Of a stretch of 64,000 nucleotides of DNA, positions 46,230 through 55,723 are shown piece by piece. Each line of letters begins with the position of its first letter. The first letter of the stretch is position 1. A program made the translations under genes and the position numbers. The DNA lies in the NCBI RefSeq assembly GCF_014201775.1, contig NZ_JACHFG010000002.1, positions 370,322 through 434,321 of the forward strand, given 5' to 3'. This stretch comes from Borreliella yangtzensis. Its GTDB lineage: Bacteria; Spirochaetota; Spirochaetia; Borreliales; Borreliaceae. A model generated the notes under the pieces. The model was not told the origin of the DNA. It did not search any database and worked only from the letters and a program-made list of their open reading frames with translations.

Positions 46230-47213
46230 ATGATAAGACTTAAGAGAGAATTTACTGTTAAAGAAAATGCTTTAAGATTGGATCTTTATTTGTCAAATAA
46301 TTTGGAAATTTTGACCAGAAGTCAAATTAAAAGAAGAAATGTAGAAGCGTTTAAAAAGAGTAATGGAAAATTTTTAAAGATAAAACTGTCTAAGCCTGTT
46401 TTTAAGGATGATGAAATTTTGATTGAATTTGACGAAGAGATTAGTCATCAAATTGATTGCCTTAGGCCCAGCAATATCCCTATTGCTATAATTTATGAAG
46501 ATTCTAATATTATTGTTTTGAATAAACCACAAGGAATTTTAAGTCATCCTGGAATATCGCATTGGGATGATACTGTTGTGAATTTTCTTTTATATCATAT
46601 AAGAAACTTGAAAATTGATTTTAATGAAGAAAAAATTAGACCCGGTATTGTTCATAGATTAGACAAAGATACCTCTGGAGTGTTAATTTGCGCAAAAAAC
46701 ATTAACACTTTAAGGTTTTTAGCTCAACAGTTTAGGGATAAAAGGACGAATAAAGTCTACATTGCAATTGTCAAAGGTAATTTTAATAGTTTTTTTGGAA
46801 GTATTGAATCTTTTATAGATAGGGATAAACACAATAGAAAAAAATTTAGCGTTTCCAAAGATAGAGGTAAAAAATCATTAACAGAATATAGGTTGTTGTT
46901 AAATTTTGGAGGATATTCTCTTCTAGCTTTAAAGCCCAAAACCGGTCGTACACATCAATTGAGAGTGCACATGAAATATCTTAATTTTCCAATATTGGGA
47001 GATGAGGTTTATGGCAGAGTGGATGGCAGTTTAAAAAAAATAACTTTGATGCTACATTCTTATAAGCTTGAAATTGATGTTGGAAAAAATTCTTTCGAGA
47101 AATTCATTTCTGAATTTCCCAAAAGATTTGTTATTTTTTTGTCAAATTTTTACAAAAGTGATGAATTGAATTTGATTATTGATAATTTGGTTCTCTTTTT
47201 AAAAGATTTTTAA
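46230..47213 (+). CDS. rluD: Pseudouridine synthase, RluA/RluD family
   Basis: Isomerises uridines, most likely in 23S rRNA. An N-terminal S4 RNA-binding domain (about 1-75, with RLDLYLSNN and SQIKRRNV) precedes the catalytic domain. The active-site motif HRLDKDTSGVLI holds the catalytic Asp, and GRTHQLRVHMKY and PILGDEVYG follow. The open frame begins at TTG 46209, but ATG 46230 gives the expected N-terminus of 327 aa. RluD is preferred over RluC because of the S4-catalytic layout, with moderate certainty. Tail-to-tail 4-bp overlap with the YitT gene. B31 BB0018. Confidence 0.88.
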   Translation: MIRLKREFTVKENALRLDLYLSNNLEILTRSQIKRRNVEAFKKSNGKFLKIKLSKPVFKDDEILIEFDEEISHQIDCLRPSNIPIAIIYEDSNIIVLNKPQGILSHPGISHWDDTVVNFLLYHIRNLKIDFNEEKIRPGIVHRLDKDTSGVLICAKNINTLRFLAQQFRDKRTNKVYIAIVKGNFNSFFGSIESFIDRDKHNRKKFSVSKDRGKKSLTEYRLLLNFGGYSLLALKPKTGRTHQLRVHMKYLNFPILGDEVYGRVDGSLKKITLMLHSYKLEIDVGKNSFEKFISEFPKRFVIFLSNFYKSDELNLIIDNLVLFLKDF

Positions 47214-48175
47214 TTTAAAATTTCTTGTTTTAATGAGATTGAGTTATCTATTATTTTGCCCCCAGTGATTTCATTAGTGTTAATGACAGTAATGAAACAA
47301 TTCGGATCAACTTTTTGTGATATGTATTTAATTCTTGACAAACGCATTATTGGAACTACTATAAATACTATAGTTTTTTCCGTTCCTGCCCAAGCTCCTT
47401 TCCCGTCTATTAATGTAGCACCTAATTTTAACTTGTTTGTAAGAAGATAAGCAATTTCTTTTCCTTTATCTGAAATAACTAATATTGCTTTTTGATTGCC
47501 AAATCCAGTGCTTGTTTTGTCTGTCATTATAGATGTTACAAATGATGCTACTAGTGTATAAAGAGCAATTTCAATATTAAAGAAAAAGGTTGCAAGTATT
47601 AATACTGCTAGATTAACTATGAAGTTTGTTGTTCCAATACTAATTGAATATTTTTCTTTAATGATCATCGCAATTATATCTGATCCCCCCGAGGATCCTT
47701 TCCCTTTAAATATTAGCCCAAGTCCAAGTCCAGAAATAAGTCCGGCCAGTATTGATACAAGCATCATATCATTAATATGTATTTTATTTTGTAAAAACTG
47801 GGAATAGTTTATGATAATGGAATATAATCCCATTGCAATCCAACTTTGAATGATGAATGTTATATTTAAAAATTTTATTCCAATAATAAATAATGGGATG
47901 TTTAATGCAAATATTGTCCATCCCAAGTTGAAGCTTAACAGGTAATGTAGCATTAATGCAATACCCCCAATTCCTCCACTAAGAAGCCCATGAGGAATAT
48001 ATAAAACATTTGTGGAAATTGCCATTAATGCAGAGCCCAAAGTAATTTGTATTGTGCTATTAAATATTAATTTGGGATTTTTAGTTATAGTTTTTAACTT
48101 TTTTGCCAGTATTATGAATAGTAGTTTGATTTTTTTTTTAATTCTACGATAGTGAATCTTTTTTTTCTTTTTCAT
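47210..48175 (-). CDS. YitT family membrane protein
   Basis: A 321-aa protein with a very basic N-terminus, five to six transmembrane helices (about 45-225), and a C-terminal cytoplasmic DUF2179 domain (about 240-321). YitT landmarks include IPHGLLSGGIGGIALML and FKGKGSSGGSDIIAMII. The C-terminal domain has KTSTGFGNQKAILVIS and GATLIDGKGAWAGTEKTIVFIVV. The function of the family is not established. It diverges from the rhodanese-like gene. B31 BB0017. Confidence 0.88.
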   Translation of the reverse strand: MKKKKKIHYRRIKKKIKLLFIILAKKLKTITKNPKLIFNSTIQITLGSALMAISTNVLYIPHGLLSGGIGGIALMLHYLLSFNLGWTIFALNIPLFIIGIKFLNITFIIQSWIAMGLYSIIINYSQFLQNKIHINDMMLVSILAGLISGLGLGLIFKGKGSSGGSDIIAMIIKEKYSISIGTTNFIVNLAVLILATFFFNIEIALYTLVASFVTSIMTDKTSTGFGNQKAILVISDKGKEIAYLLTNKLKLGATLIDGKGAWAGTEKTIVFIVVPIMRLSRIKYISQKVDPNCFITVINTNEITGGKIIDNSISLKQEILN

Positions 48176-48283
48176 TTTAACGCTAGAGTTACTTTTAAGC
48201 TATAAGTTAATAATTTACTTGAATTCTATATTAATTTTGCAAAAAAAACAATTTTATTCCCTTTTTTTATTTTTTTTGATATT

Positions 48284-48685
48284 ATGTTCATGAAAACTAT
48301 GGCGATGAATTATGCAAAATTTATAGTATTACTAGTTCTGCTTTTTTTTTATATTTGGTTTTTTATTATCCTTAGAATGAAAAGGATTAATCTATTTTTG
48401 CTGGAAAAAATTAAAAATGGAGCAAAAATTTTGGATATTCGATCTCCCAAAGAATATAGTAAATCTCATTATTTTAAGTCTATTAATATTCCTTTTAATA
48501 ATTTATTTGCTAAAAAAGATAAATTGGGTGATTTTGAATCCCAAATAATTGTTTATGGTAAAAGCTTTAATAAGTCTTACGAGGCTAAAAAAGTTTTAAA
48601 AAGTATGGGGTTTAAGAATGTGTTTGTGGCTGGTACTTTGAAAGACATGCCGCAAATAGAAAAAAAGAAGTTGATTGATGGCTAA
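48284..48685 (+). CDS. Membrane-anchored rhodanese-like protein without active-site Cys
   Basis: A 133-aa protein with an N-terminal transmembrane helix (about 11-31) and a rhodanese fold: [25 protein letters not shown] is the N-terminal half, and [19 protein letters not shown] ends it. In the active-site loop, the expected Y-C-x-x-G-x-R-S is YGKSFNKS, with Gly92 in place of the catalytic Cys. No cysteine occurs anywhere, so sulfurtransferase activity is excluded. The traditional name glpE is therefore misleading. It overlaps the udk start. B31 BB0016. Confidence 0.85.
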   Translation: MFMKTMAMNYAKFIVLLVLLFFYIWFFIILRMKRINLFLLEKIKNGAKILDIRSPKEYSKSHYFKSINIPFNNLFAKKDKLGDFESQIIVYGKSFNKSYEAKKVLKSMGFKNVFVAGTLKDMPQIEKKKLIDG

Positions 48686-49298
48686 GATTATTGGGATATC
48701 TGGTGGTTCTGGAAGCGGAAAAACTACAGTTGTGAGTAAAATTAGTGAGTTTATTCCAGAATTTGTCCTTATTTCCCAAGATAATTATTATAAGAGTGTG
48801 GGTGATTATGAACATGAGTTTTCTAAAGTAAATTTTGATCATCCGGATGCTTTTGATAATAATTTGTTTTATGAACATTTGAAAAATTTAAAAAAAAATA
48901 ACCCAATAGATATGCCTCTTTACGATTTTATTAATCATAAAAGACAACTTAAAACGGTTTTGGTTGTTCCAACTCCTGTTGTTATTGTTGAAGGTATTAT
49001 GATTTTTGTTGAAGAGAGAGTAAGAAATTTAATAGATCTTAAAATATACATTGACACCCCAAATGATATTAGATTTATTAGGCGTTTAAGGAGAGATATT
49101 TCTAAAAGAGGGCGTACTTTGGAGTCGGTTATTGAGCAGTATTTGAACACCACTAGATGGGGTTATTATAGGTTTATTGAGCCCACTAAAGAATATGCTG
49201 ATCTTATTATTCCCGAAGGAGGACATAATGACAAAGCGCTTTATGTGCTTTCAACATTCCTTAAGTCTTTAAGTAAAGAGGGACTGGATTTCATTTAA
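48678..49298 (+). CDS. udk: Uridine kinase
   Basis: Phosphorylates uridine/cytidine with ATP or GTP, in nucleoside salvage. The P-loop is [12 protein letters not shown] near the N-terminus. [26 protein letters not shown] matches the substrate region (shown as family pattern D-x-Y-Y and NFDHPxAFD), and PxxVIVEGIM and [12 protein letters not shown] follow. The open frame begins at TTG 48675; ATG 48678 gives the usual [11 protein letters not shown] start (206 aa). It overlaps the rhodanese 3' end and meets priA tail to tail with a 4-bp overlap. B31 BB0015. Confidence 0.95.
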   Translation: MAKIIGISGGSGSGKTTVVSKISEFIPEFVLISQDNYYKSVGDYEHEFSKVNFDHPDAFDNNLFYEHLKNLKKNNPIDMPLYDFINHKRQLKTVLVVPTPVVIVEGIMIFVEERVRNLIDLKIYIDTPNDIRFIRRLRRDISKRGRTLESVIEQYLNTTRWGYYRFIEPTKEYADLIIPEGGHNDKALYVLSTFLKSLSKEGLDFI

Positions 49299-51286
49299 AT
49301 TAATGATATTGGATAATAATCTATTTCAATGTAAACAGTATTTGTCATTTTCACCTTTTCTCTTGTCTTGTTAACCAGTTTTTCAAGTAAGCTATAGGAC
49401 TTTGATAAGTATATTATGTTGTATCTGTAATTTTTAGATATTTTCTTCATAATAGCTTCTGATGGTCCCAAATGCTTAATTCCTTCTTGTAAAAATTCTT
49501 TAGATTTTTCAAAAAATTCCCAACATTTTTGTTGAACAGCTTCTTCATTTTTGCTTCTAAATATTATTCTAATAATTTTGTTAAATGGAGGATAGTTTAA
49601 TTTTTTTCGTATATCTAGTTCTTGTTCGTAAAATTGTTCATATTGATTCTTATAAGCATGCTTTATGGCATAATAATCGGGATTTTTTGTTTGTATGATA
49701 ATTGTATTGTCATCTTTAAATCTTGCGGCTCTTCCCATAATTTGTGAGAGTGTTGTAAAAATTCTTTCGCTGCTTCTGAAATCAGGTAGTCCTATTCCAA
49801 TGTCTGCGTTGATTATACCTAATGTTTTTATATTTTCAAAATTGAATCCTTTTGCGATGATTTGTGTCCCGATAAGTATATCTATTTCTTTGTTTTCAAA
49901 TTTACTTATTGAATCTATATTTTCTATTTTTGTAATATCGGAATCTATTCTAGCAATTTTTGCATTTGGCAAAAATTTTTTTAATTCTTTTTCAACAAGT
50001 TGAATTCCATAAGTTTTGTATTTAATGTCTTTTGATTCGCATTGAGGGCAATAACTTGCTGTTTTTGTTTTGTAACAACAATAGTGGCATAAAAGTTTGT
50101 TTTCTTTTTTGTGGTAAATCAGACCAAATGAGCAATTGGGACAACAAATTGTATGCCCGCATTTGTTGCATTCTAGATTTTTTAGATACCCTCTTTTGTT
50201 AATGAAAATTAAAGATTGTCTTTTTTCATTTAAACTTTTTTGAATACTGTATAATAGTTCTGATGAAATTGTGCTAGGTTCTTTTTTCATATTTATTATT
50301 TTTATGTCTTTTATTTTGCTTTGAGAGAATTTGTTTTGCATTAATATTTTTTTTATTTGGTTATGTTTCATTGCGTGGTATGCCTCAAGAGAAGGTGTTG
50401 CGCTTCCCATTATAAATTTAGCATTAAATTTTTTTTGCAAGAAAAATGATATGTGTCTTGAATGAAATCTTGGAATATTTTCCGATTTGTATGTAGTTTC
50501 GTGTTCTTCGTCCATAATGATTAATTTTAATTTAGTAAAAGGTAACATTAGTACGCTTTTAATGCCTATGACAACCAGGCTTTCTCCATTTTTGACTTTA
50601 TTCCATATTAAATTTTTACTAGAATTTGGAACTTTAGAGTTATATTCATAAATTTTATTATGGTGTATATTTAATGCATGTTTTATTCTTTTTATTATTT
50701 GATATCCTAATGATATTTCAGGAATCAAGAAAAGCACTTGTTGTTCTAGTGTTAAGTAATATTCACACAATTTTATAAATATTTCAGTTTTTCCAGATCC
50801 AGGTATTCCAAAAAGGTAAAAAATATTATTTTCTTCTGATTCAATAATTTCTTTGTAAATATTTTGTTGTTCGTTGTTTAGTTGAAGGGGCTTTTTATGG
50901 TTCGTATACAGATACCCATCTATTGAAGGCAATGTTTGATTTTTTTTAGATTTGGAATTCTTGGGCAACCCAAAAAACAAAGTTTCTCCAAAGCCCGAGA
51001 ATGTTTTTTTACTAATCCAATGTGCTAAATTAATGTTATGTTCTGTTATTATTTTAGTTTTATCTACTATTTGAATAATTTCTTTTATTTTGAATTCAAA
51101 TTTTTCTTTAAATTCGTTTTCAAAATATTTTTTAATAATTATTCCAATTTTATTAGAGCCGTTAAAATTAACCATTACTCTTATTCCAATTTCTAGATTC
51201 AAGTTAAACTTGTAAAAAAAAAGTTTATTTAAAGGAATATTTATTGCAATTTCATAGTAATAAGTTGAATGATAATGTTCAACCAT
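49295..51286 (-). CDS. priA: Primosomal helicase PriA
   Basis: 3'-5' helicase that restarts stalled replication forks. A DNA-binding N-terminal domain (1-110) precedes helicase motif [12 protein letters not shown], motif [12 protein letters not shown], and motif [12 protein letters not shown]. The zinc-binding cysteine cluster lies between: [22 protein letters not shown]. It ends with motifs V-VI ([20 protein letters not shown]). Its length of 663 aa is a little short. It overlaps the upstream UDG-like gene by 8 bp. B31 BB0014. Confidence 0.95.
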   Translation of the reverse strand: MVEHYHSTYYYEIAINIPLNKLFFYKFNLNLEIGIRVMVNFNGSNKIGIIIKKYFENEFKEKFEFKIKEIIQIVDKTKIITEHNINLAHWISKKTFSGFGETLFFGLPKNSKSKKNQTLPSIDGYLYTNHKKPLQLNNEQQNIYKEIIESEENNIFYLFGIPGSGKTEIFIKLCEYYLTLEQQVLFLIPEISLGYQIIKRIKHALNIHHNKIYEYNSKVPNSSKNLIWNKVKNGESLVVIGIKSVLMLPFTKLKLIIMDEEHETTYKSENIPRFHSRHISFFLQKKFNAKFIMGSATPSLEAYHAMKHNQIKKILMQNKFSQSKIKDIKIINMKKEPSTISSELLYSIQKSLNEKRQSLIFINKRGYLKNLECNKCGHTICCPNCSFGLIYHKKENKLLCHYCCYKTKTASYCPQCESKDIKYKTYGIQLVEKELKKFLPNAKIARIDSDITKIENIDSISKFENKEIDILIGTQIIAKGFNFENIKTLGIINADIGIGLPDFRSSERIFTTLSQIMGRAARFKDDNTIIIQTKNPDYYAIKHAYKNQYEQFYEQELDIRKKLNYPPFNKIIRIIFRSKNEEAVQQKCWEFFEKSKEFLQEGIKHLGPSEAIMKKISKNYRYNIIYLSKSYSLLEKLVNKTREKVKMTNTVYIEIDYYPISLI

Positions 51287-51881
51287 ATTTTATTATGCCT
51301 TTTATTATTTTTAAATCTTGCCATATTTCTTTTTTTAATTCTGGATTTTTTATTTGATTTGTAGGAAGGTATGTAAAAACTAAAGGAATACCTTTAAATC
51401 TTAGTTCTATTCCTCTTACAATTTGAATTCTTAGTGGTTGATTTAAGAAAAAATCTATTTCTTCGCAAGATAAAATTGCTTTAAGGTTTTTATTGTTGAT
51501 TTCTAAGTTAAGTGATTCAATAGTATCTATTATTTTATAATTGTGTATGTTTATACTTTTACACCATTTTGTTATAATTTCTCTTGAAGATTCGTTGAGG
51601 TAGTTTCTGTTTATATATATTATGATATGATTGTTGTGGATGTTTCTTTCTTGTAAGCTATTATTTGGCAATAGGTTAGTTAAATTCTTGGGTTTTATAG
51701 GCATTTCTTTGGGTTGTTTGATATTTCCATTTTTTTGATAAATTTTAACACTTTTAGCTTTTTCTATTTTTTGTTTAATATCATTTTCTATTTTTTCAAA
51801 ACTTTCTGTAATTTTACCTTCAATATTATTTGTCAATATTTTAAGTAAAAAAAGTTTTTTATTTAAAATATTATTATTCAT
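51279..51881 (-). CDS. Degenerate uracil-DNA glycosylase-superfamily-like protein (family 4-like)
   Basis: A 200-aa protein. The N-terminal ~60 residues are Lys/Asn-rich and helical. Residues 134-197 follow the C-terminal half of family-4 UDGs: AILSCEEIDFFL (GxxAxxxL position), then VRGIELRFKGIPLVFTYLP, then KNPELKKEIWQDLKIIK, matching 'RG..h...gipvfpTyHPsaLLrNPelK...weDLkk'. The catalytic/uracil-binding His of TYHP is Leu172 here (TYLP). The N-terminal active-site and Fe-S cysteines are missing. Likely inactive, possibly a structural or DNA-binding relic. Overlaps priA and truA by 8 bp each. B31 BB0013; assignment by eye. Confidence 0.55.
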   Translation of the reverse strand: MNNNILNKKLFLLKILTNNIEGKITESFEKIENDIKQKIEKAKSVKIYQKNGNIKQPKEMPIKPKNLTNLLPNNSLQERNIHNNHIIIYINRNYLNESSREIITKWCKSINIHNYKIIDTIESLNLEINNKNLKAILSCEEIDFFLNQPLRIQIVRGIELRFKGIPLVFTYLPTNQIKNPELKKEIWQDLKIIKGIIKYG

Positions 51882-52614
51882 AGTAAACCTTATCTAAAAA
51901 TAAAGCATTTGCGGGCGCAGTTGTTCTTGCAAAGTTTCTATTTTTTGATTTTAGTATTGTTTCAAAAATAGAAATTGATTCGTTTTTTATTTCGATATCT
52001 AGCATTGTACCTATTATTGATCTTACCATTTTCCACAAAAAGGAAGATCCTATTATTTCAAAAATAATATATTTTCCTTTTTTTTTAAATTTAGCAAAAT
52101 GTATATGCCTAAATTTGGATTTGCTTTTATCTTTTATGCATGAAAATGTGGTAAAATCATGTTTTCCAATTAATATTTTAGCCATTTGGTTTAAATTACT
52201 AATATTTAGTTTTTTGTTTACATAGTGAGCTTGATAACTTTCCCATGGATAGTAGTTGTTGCTGTTTAATATACAGTAACTATATTTCCTTTTTTTAGCA
52301 TTAAAACGTGGATGAAATGAATTTTTTACATATTTGAGTTTTAATATTTTTATACTGTTTTTTGATAATATTGCATTTAAAGCTTTTTTTAAATTGATTA
52401 ACTGAATATTGATATTTATATCAAAAGTTATTATTTGTCCTTTTGCATGAACTCCTTTATCTGTTCTTCCAGACGAAAGAATTTTTATTTTTTTTTTGTT
52501 GATTTTTATTAGAGCTTTTTCAATTTCCCCTTGAACCGTAGGCTTTTTGGGTTGTATTTGAAATCCATGGTATATAGATCCGTCATAAGCAATCTTAGCT
52601 AATATTTTTTTCAT
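51874..52614 (-). CDS. truA: tRNA pseudouridine synthase A
   Basis: Makes pseudouridine at positions 38-40 of tRNA. The catalytic Asp52 lies in SSGRTDKGVHAKGQ. YDGSIYHGFQIQP, FHPRFNAKKRKYSY and FLWKMVRSIIGTML are typical of the family. The 246-aa length is normal. It is part of the long minus-strand operon cdaA to priA, starting directly after the DUF2225 gene. B31 BB0012. Confidence 0.96.
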   Translation of the reverse strand: MKKILAKIAYDGSIYHGFQIQPKKPTVQGEIEKALIKINKKKIKILSSGRTDKGVHAKGQIITFDININIQLINLKKALNAILSKNSIKILKLKYVKNSFHPRFNAKKRKYSYCILNSNNYYPWESYQAHYVNKKLNISNLNQMAKILIGKHDFTTFSCIKDKSKSKFRHIHFAKFKKKGKYIIFEIIGSSFLWKMVRSIIGTMLDIEIKNESISIFETILKSKNRNFARTTAPANALFLDKVYYE

Positions 52615-53454
52615 TTATTTAAGAGTTTTCATTTCCTTTGATATTTTAAAGTAAACTTCTTTGATTTTATCTAAAAGTATTGAAGGCTTTTCTTTTGAAG
52701 ATTTGCCCATTCCTGCTATCTTAGAAAGAGTGGTTTTTATGTCGTTTAATTGTTTGTATCTGTATTCTTTATTCTCTTTATTTCCATAGAAGTATTCTAG
52801 AAGGCCTGATAAGTAGAGAACACTGTCATACCCGTAATTTTTATCTGTATCTGGGCCAAATGTGGTTGATGCGCTAATAGGTTCTGAATTGTCTTTGTCT
52901 TTATCTATAACTAGTTTATAAAGATATGCAGCTTTGTGGTAAAATATTTTTTGAAGATAATTATAGTTTTTGCTTGGTTCTTCTTTTTCAAGGTCTTCAA
53001 ATGTCCAAGCAGCTCTTATTGCTGATTTTGCTTGATTTAAGGTAGGGTTAAAGTTCTTTTCAAGATGTTCATAACATAGCATAGCAAGAATATAGCTTGC
53101 AGCTCCTTCTTTTAATGTTCTAGATTTGTTGAAGTTGATCATGTTATCAAAAATTGCATTTATTTTTTTTCTTTCGTATTTTTTATTTTGCAAAATTTCT
53201 TTTTTGTTTTTAGGGATTGAATTAAATTCACTTGGGAATGTTGCAAAGTAGCATTTTGGACATACTGTTACAGAATATATTCTAGGATAGATATTGCCAT
53301 ATTTGTCGTTTTTTATATATTCTCTTTTTAGATCAATTTTTAACTCTCCAGCTATTAATCTACTACTTCCAGTAAAAAGTTCTTCTTTTTGAAATTTGAA
53401 ATAACATATAGGGCATTCAATTTTTTCTTTTGTAAAATATGATATTTTTTTCAT
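52615..53454 (-). CDS. DUF2225 protein with paired Cys zinc-ribbon motifs
   Basis: A 279-aa soluble protein. The N-terminus has CPIC (about residue 14-17) and later CPKC (about 69-72), likely one zinc site. The stretch between has SSRLIAGELKIDLKREY and NIYPRIYSVTVCPKCYFATFP, matching DUF2225. The C-terminal part is helical and resembles TPR-type hairpins (YLQKIFYHKAAYLYKLVIDK). Function is unknown. It sits between acpS and truA, with 3 nt and 0 nt gaps. B31 BB0011. Confidence 0.8.
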   Translation of the reverse strand: MKKISYFTKEKIECPICYFKFQKEELFTGSSRLIAGELKIDLKREYIKNDKYGNIYPRIYSVTVCPKCYFATFPSEFNSIPKNKKEILQNKKYERKKINAIFDNMINFNKSRTLKEGAASYILAMLCYEHLEKNFNPTLNQAKSAIRAAWTFEDLEKEEPSKNYNYLQKIFYHKAAYLYKLVIDKDKDNSEPISASTTFGPDTDKNYGYDSVLYLSGLLEYFYGNKENKEYRYKQLNDIKTTLSKIAGMGKSSKEKPSILLDKIKEVYFKISKEMKTLK

Positions 53455-53457
53455 GAA

Positions 53458-53832
53458 TTAATTTTCTACCATTACAAATGCAATAGCGTACTCCTTTTCA
53501 TGGGATATTGTTAGGTATAGCTTTAAATTCATTTTTATTGCAAATTTTTCAATTTCATTATGCAAGCAAAATTTTGCATTTCCTTTTAAAGATTTTATTA
53601 CCTCAATATCTTTAAGACCATAACGTATTTTATATTGCAAAAGTGGACTTAATGCTTTAATTAAAGATTCTTTAGCTGCAAATTTTCCAGCCAAACTTTC
53701 TAAAATGCTACCGCCTTTTAACTTAAAATTTTCAATTTCTTTATGTGTAAAGAATCTTTCCATTTTTTTTTTATTTTCTAAAAAATTTTTGAATCTTTCA
53801 ACTTTTATTATATCACATCCTATTGACTTCAT
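53458..53832 (-). CDS. acpS: Holo-[acyl-carrier-protein] synthase
   Basis: Transfers phosphopantetheine from CoA to ACP. The two Mg-binding sites are conserved: Asp7 in [11 protein letters not shown], and Glu55 in [15 protein letters not shown]. The 124-aa length is typical of AcpS. It overlaps the upstream cdaR-like gene by 4 bp. Borrelia has no fatty-acid synthesis, so the ACP must serve another role. B31 BB0010. Confidence 0.95.
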   Translation of the reverse strand: MKSIGCDIIKVERFKNFLENKKKMERFFTHKEIENFKLKGGSILESLAGKFAAKESLIKALSPLLQYKIRYGLKDIEVIKSLKGNAKFCLHNEIEKFAIKMNLKLYLTISHEKEYAIAFVMVEN

Positions 53833-54833
53833 GGTTTGATCTCTGAGCTTTCGACGATTTCCAGTTTTATTTTTTTAGGTTCATAATCATATATTTCTGT
53901 TTCATTGATATTCTCTTTAAAAATTATATTTGTGGCAATGTTGTAAATCCCCGGGTTTTTTATATTTGCTAAATCAAAGGCAAGGCTTATATTTTGATTG
54001 TTTATATGGGTTTTAATTTGTTTTTCAGAAAGTCTTGTTTTTATTTTTACAAACATTTTGTTTTCTGAGTTTATTATTTTTTCCTTATCTTTAATCTCAA
54101 GCCCATTTTTTAAATTATTGAAAATAAGATTGGGAGATTTTATTGTTGTGTTTGAATATTTTTTGTTTAAATAAATATTGATTACTACATGACTTTTTTC
54201 AAGCATAACTAGAGGGTTTGGAGGAACTACTTCAAGGTAATCTGATACAAATAGGGTTCTTGTATCAAACTCTTTTACGTTGGTTTGAATAGTGTTTATT
54301 TTTTTGAGTTCTTGTTCAGGGCCACATACTAATAAATGTTCAGGCAATATATTGTATTTTGCAATAAAATATTCTCCTTTGCCATCTTTTTCTATAAGTT
54401 TAAACTTAGGTTCTATTTTAACTGATTTAGAGACTTTGTTGTCAAGATTTAGCAATACATTTGTTTTTGAGAGTTTATATTCTGCAATGTGTATTGAGTT
54501 AAGATTTTTTATTTTTATTGGCAGCTTATATTTCCCAGGAATCTTTATTTTTGATGCTTCAATAAATAATATTATTTTATTGAGATCAAGGTATTTTAAA
54601 TCATCTTTGTTGACTTTTATTGTAATTTTGACTTTGCTAAAGTCGGGAACTTTTCCGAGAGCTATTTGATCATTTAAGACAATGTTGAATTCTTTTTCAG
54701 TTGTTATTGATTCTATTTTATTGAAATGGAATGCTACAAACATTAGAATAGCTATTAAAATGGAAATAGCTTTATTTTGCCAATCATCAAATAGTAACTT
54801 TATTATGTTTGTTATTTTTTTACTTATTTTCAT
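53829..54833 (-). CDS. cdaR: YbbR-domain protein, CdaR-type regulator
   Basis: A 334-aa protein with one N-terminal transmembrane helix (about 19-38) and an extracytoplasmic part made of YbbR-like repeats of about 80 residues (roughly 45-125, 130-215, 225-325), e.g. [29 protein letters not shown] and [14 protein letters not shown]. YbbR/CdaR proteins bind and modulate CdaA. It lies 4 nt downstream of cdaA, the standard pairing. B31 BB0009. Confidence 0.85.
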   Translation of the reverse strand: MKISKKITNIIKLLFDDWQNKAISILIAILMFVAFHFNKIESITTEKEFNIVLNDQIALGKVPDFSKVKITIKVNKDDLKYLDLNKIILFIEASKIKIPGKYKLPIKIKNLNSIHIAEYKLSKTNVLLNLDNKVSKSVKIEPKFKLIEKDGKGEYFIAKYNILPEHLLVCGPEQELKKINTIQTNVKEFDTRTLFVSDYLEVVPPNPLVMLEKSHVVINIYLNKKYSNTTIKSPNLIFNNLKNGLEIKDKEKIINSENKMFVKIKTRLSEKQIKTHINNQNISLAFDLANIKNPGIYNIATNIIFKENINETEIYDYEPKKIKLEIVESSEIKP

Positions 54834-54837
54834 TATT

Positions 54838-55608
54838 TTACTCTATTAGCTCGAGATTTAATTTATTTCTAATTTCGTTTAAGCTTAAATTGTATTCCAA
54901 TTTTGCATTAGTTGTGATGGAAATAGATCCAGTTTCTTCGGAGGTTATTATTGTTATTGCGTCAGAATTTTCAGAAATCCCAAGTCCTGCTCTATGTCTT
55001 GTTCCAAATGCTTTGCTAATAGAATCAACGTTAGATAATGGTAAAAATGAGCCTGCATATTTTAATTTATTTTTACTAATTATTACAGCCCCGTCGTGAA
55101 GAGGGGTTTCGCGTTCAAATAGTGATATTAGAAGTTCACTAGATATTAGTGCATCAATTTTAGTTCCTTTGTTTATTATTTGCTCTAGCTGTATTTTTTT
55201 TTCGATGCATATTAGGCTTCCAGATTTGTTTTCGGATAGGTGTTTAACTGCTTTTAGAATTTCAGAAATAACTTTTAAAGTTTCTTCTTTTTTATTTGAA
55301 AGCTTAAAAGCTAAATTGAAATTTCCAATTTGCATTATTATTTTTTTTATTTCTTGATTAAAAAGTATGACTATTGCTATTGGTAATATATTGGCGATAT
55401 AATTTAACAACCAACTAATGGTATAGAGATTTAAATAATAGGAGATAATTCCTATAGAGGTGAGGACCAATATTCCTTTTAATAGATTTGTAGAATAAGA
55501 ATTGATCACATTTTTATATATGTAGTATACCAAGATGCTAATTAAGCTTAGGTCTAAAATTCTTGAAAAAGTATCTTTTATTTGATTTAAATCATTTATG
55601 TCTATCAT
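54838..55608 (-). CDS. cdaA: Diadenylate cyclase CdaA (c-di-AMP synthase)
   Basis: Makes c-di-AMP from two ATP at the membrane. Three N-terminal transmembrane helices (about 22-90) precede the DAC domain. The active-site motifs are PLHDGAVII (DGA) and GTRHRAGLGISE (RHR), followed by ITSEETGSIS. ATG 55606-55608 gives 256 aa starting MIDINDL. An in-frame TTG at 55627-55629 would add 7 residues; neither has a clear ribosome-binding site. First gene of the operon to cdaR-acpS-truA-priA. B31 BB0008. Confidence 0.93.
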   Translation of the reverse strand: MIDINDLNQIKDTFSRILDLSLISILVYYIYKNVINSYSTNLLKGILVLTSIGIISYYLNLYTISWLLNYIANILPIAIVILFNQEIKKIIMQIGNFNLAFKLSNKKEETLKVISEILKAVKHLSENKSGSLICIEKKIQLEQIINKGTKIDALISSELLISLFERETPLHDGAVIISKNKLKYAGSFLPLSNVDSISKAFGTRHRAGLGISENSDAITIITSEETGSISITTNAKLEYNLSLNEIRNKLNLELIE

Positions 55609-55723
55609 AAATTTTATATTCAATCTCAATGCTAAAACAACTGTACTTATTAACCTATATTAGTATAATATAAAATATATAAATAAGCACAGTATATAGT
55701 TAAATTAAATTATTTTTGAATTT

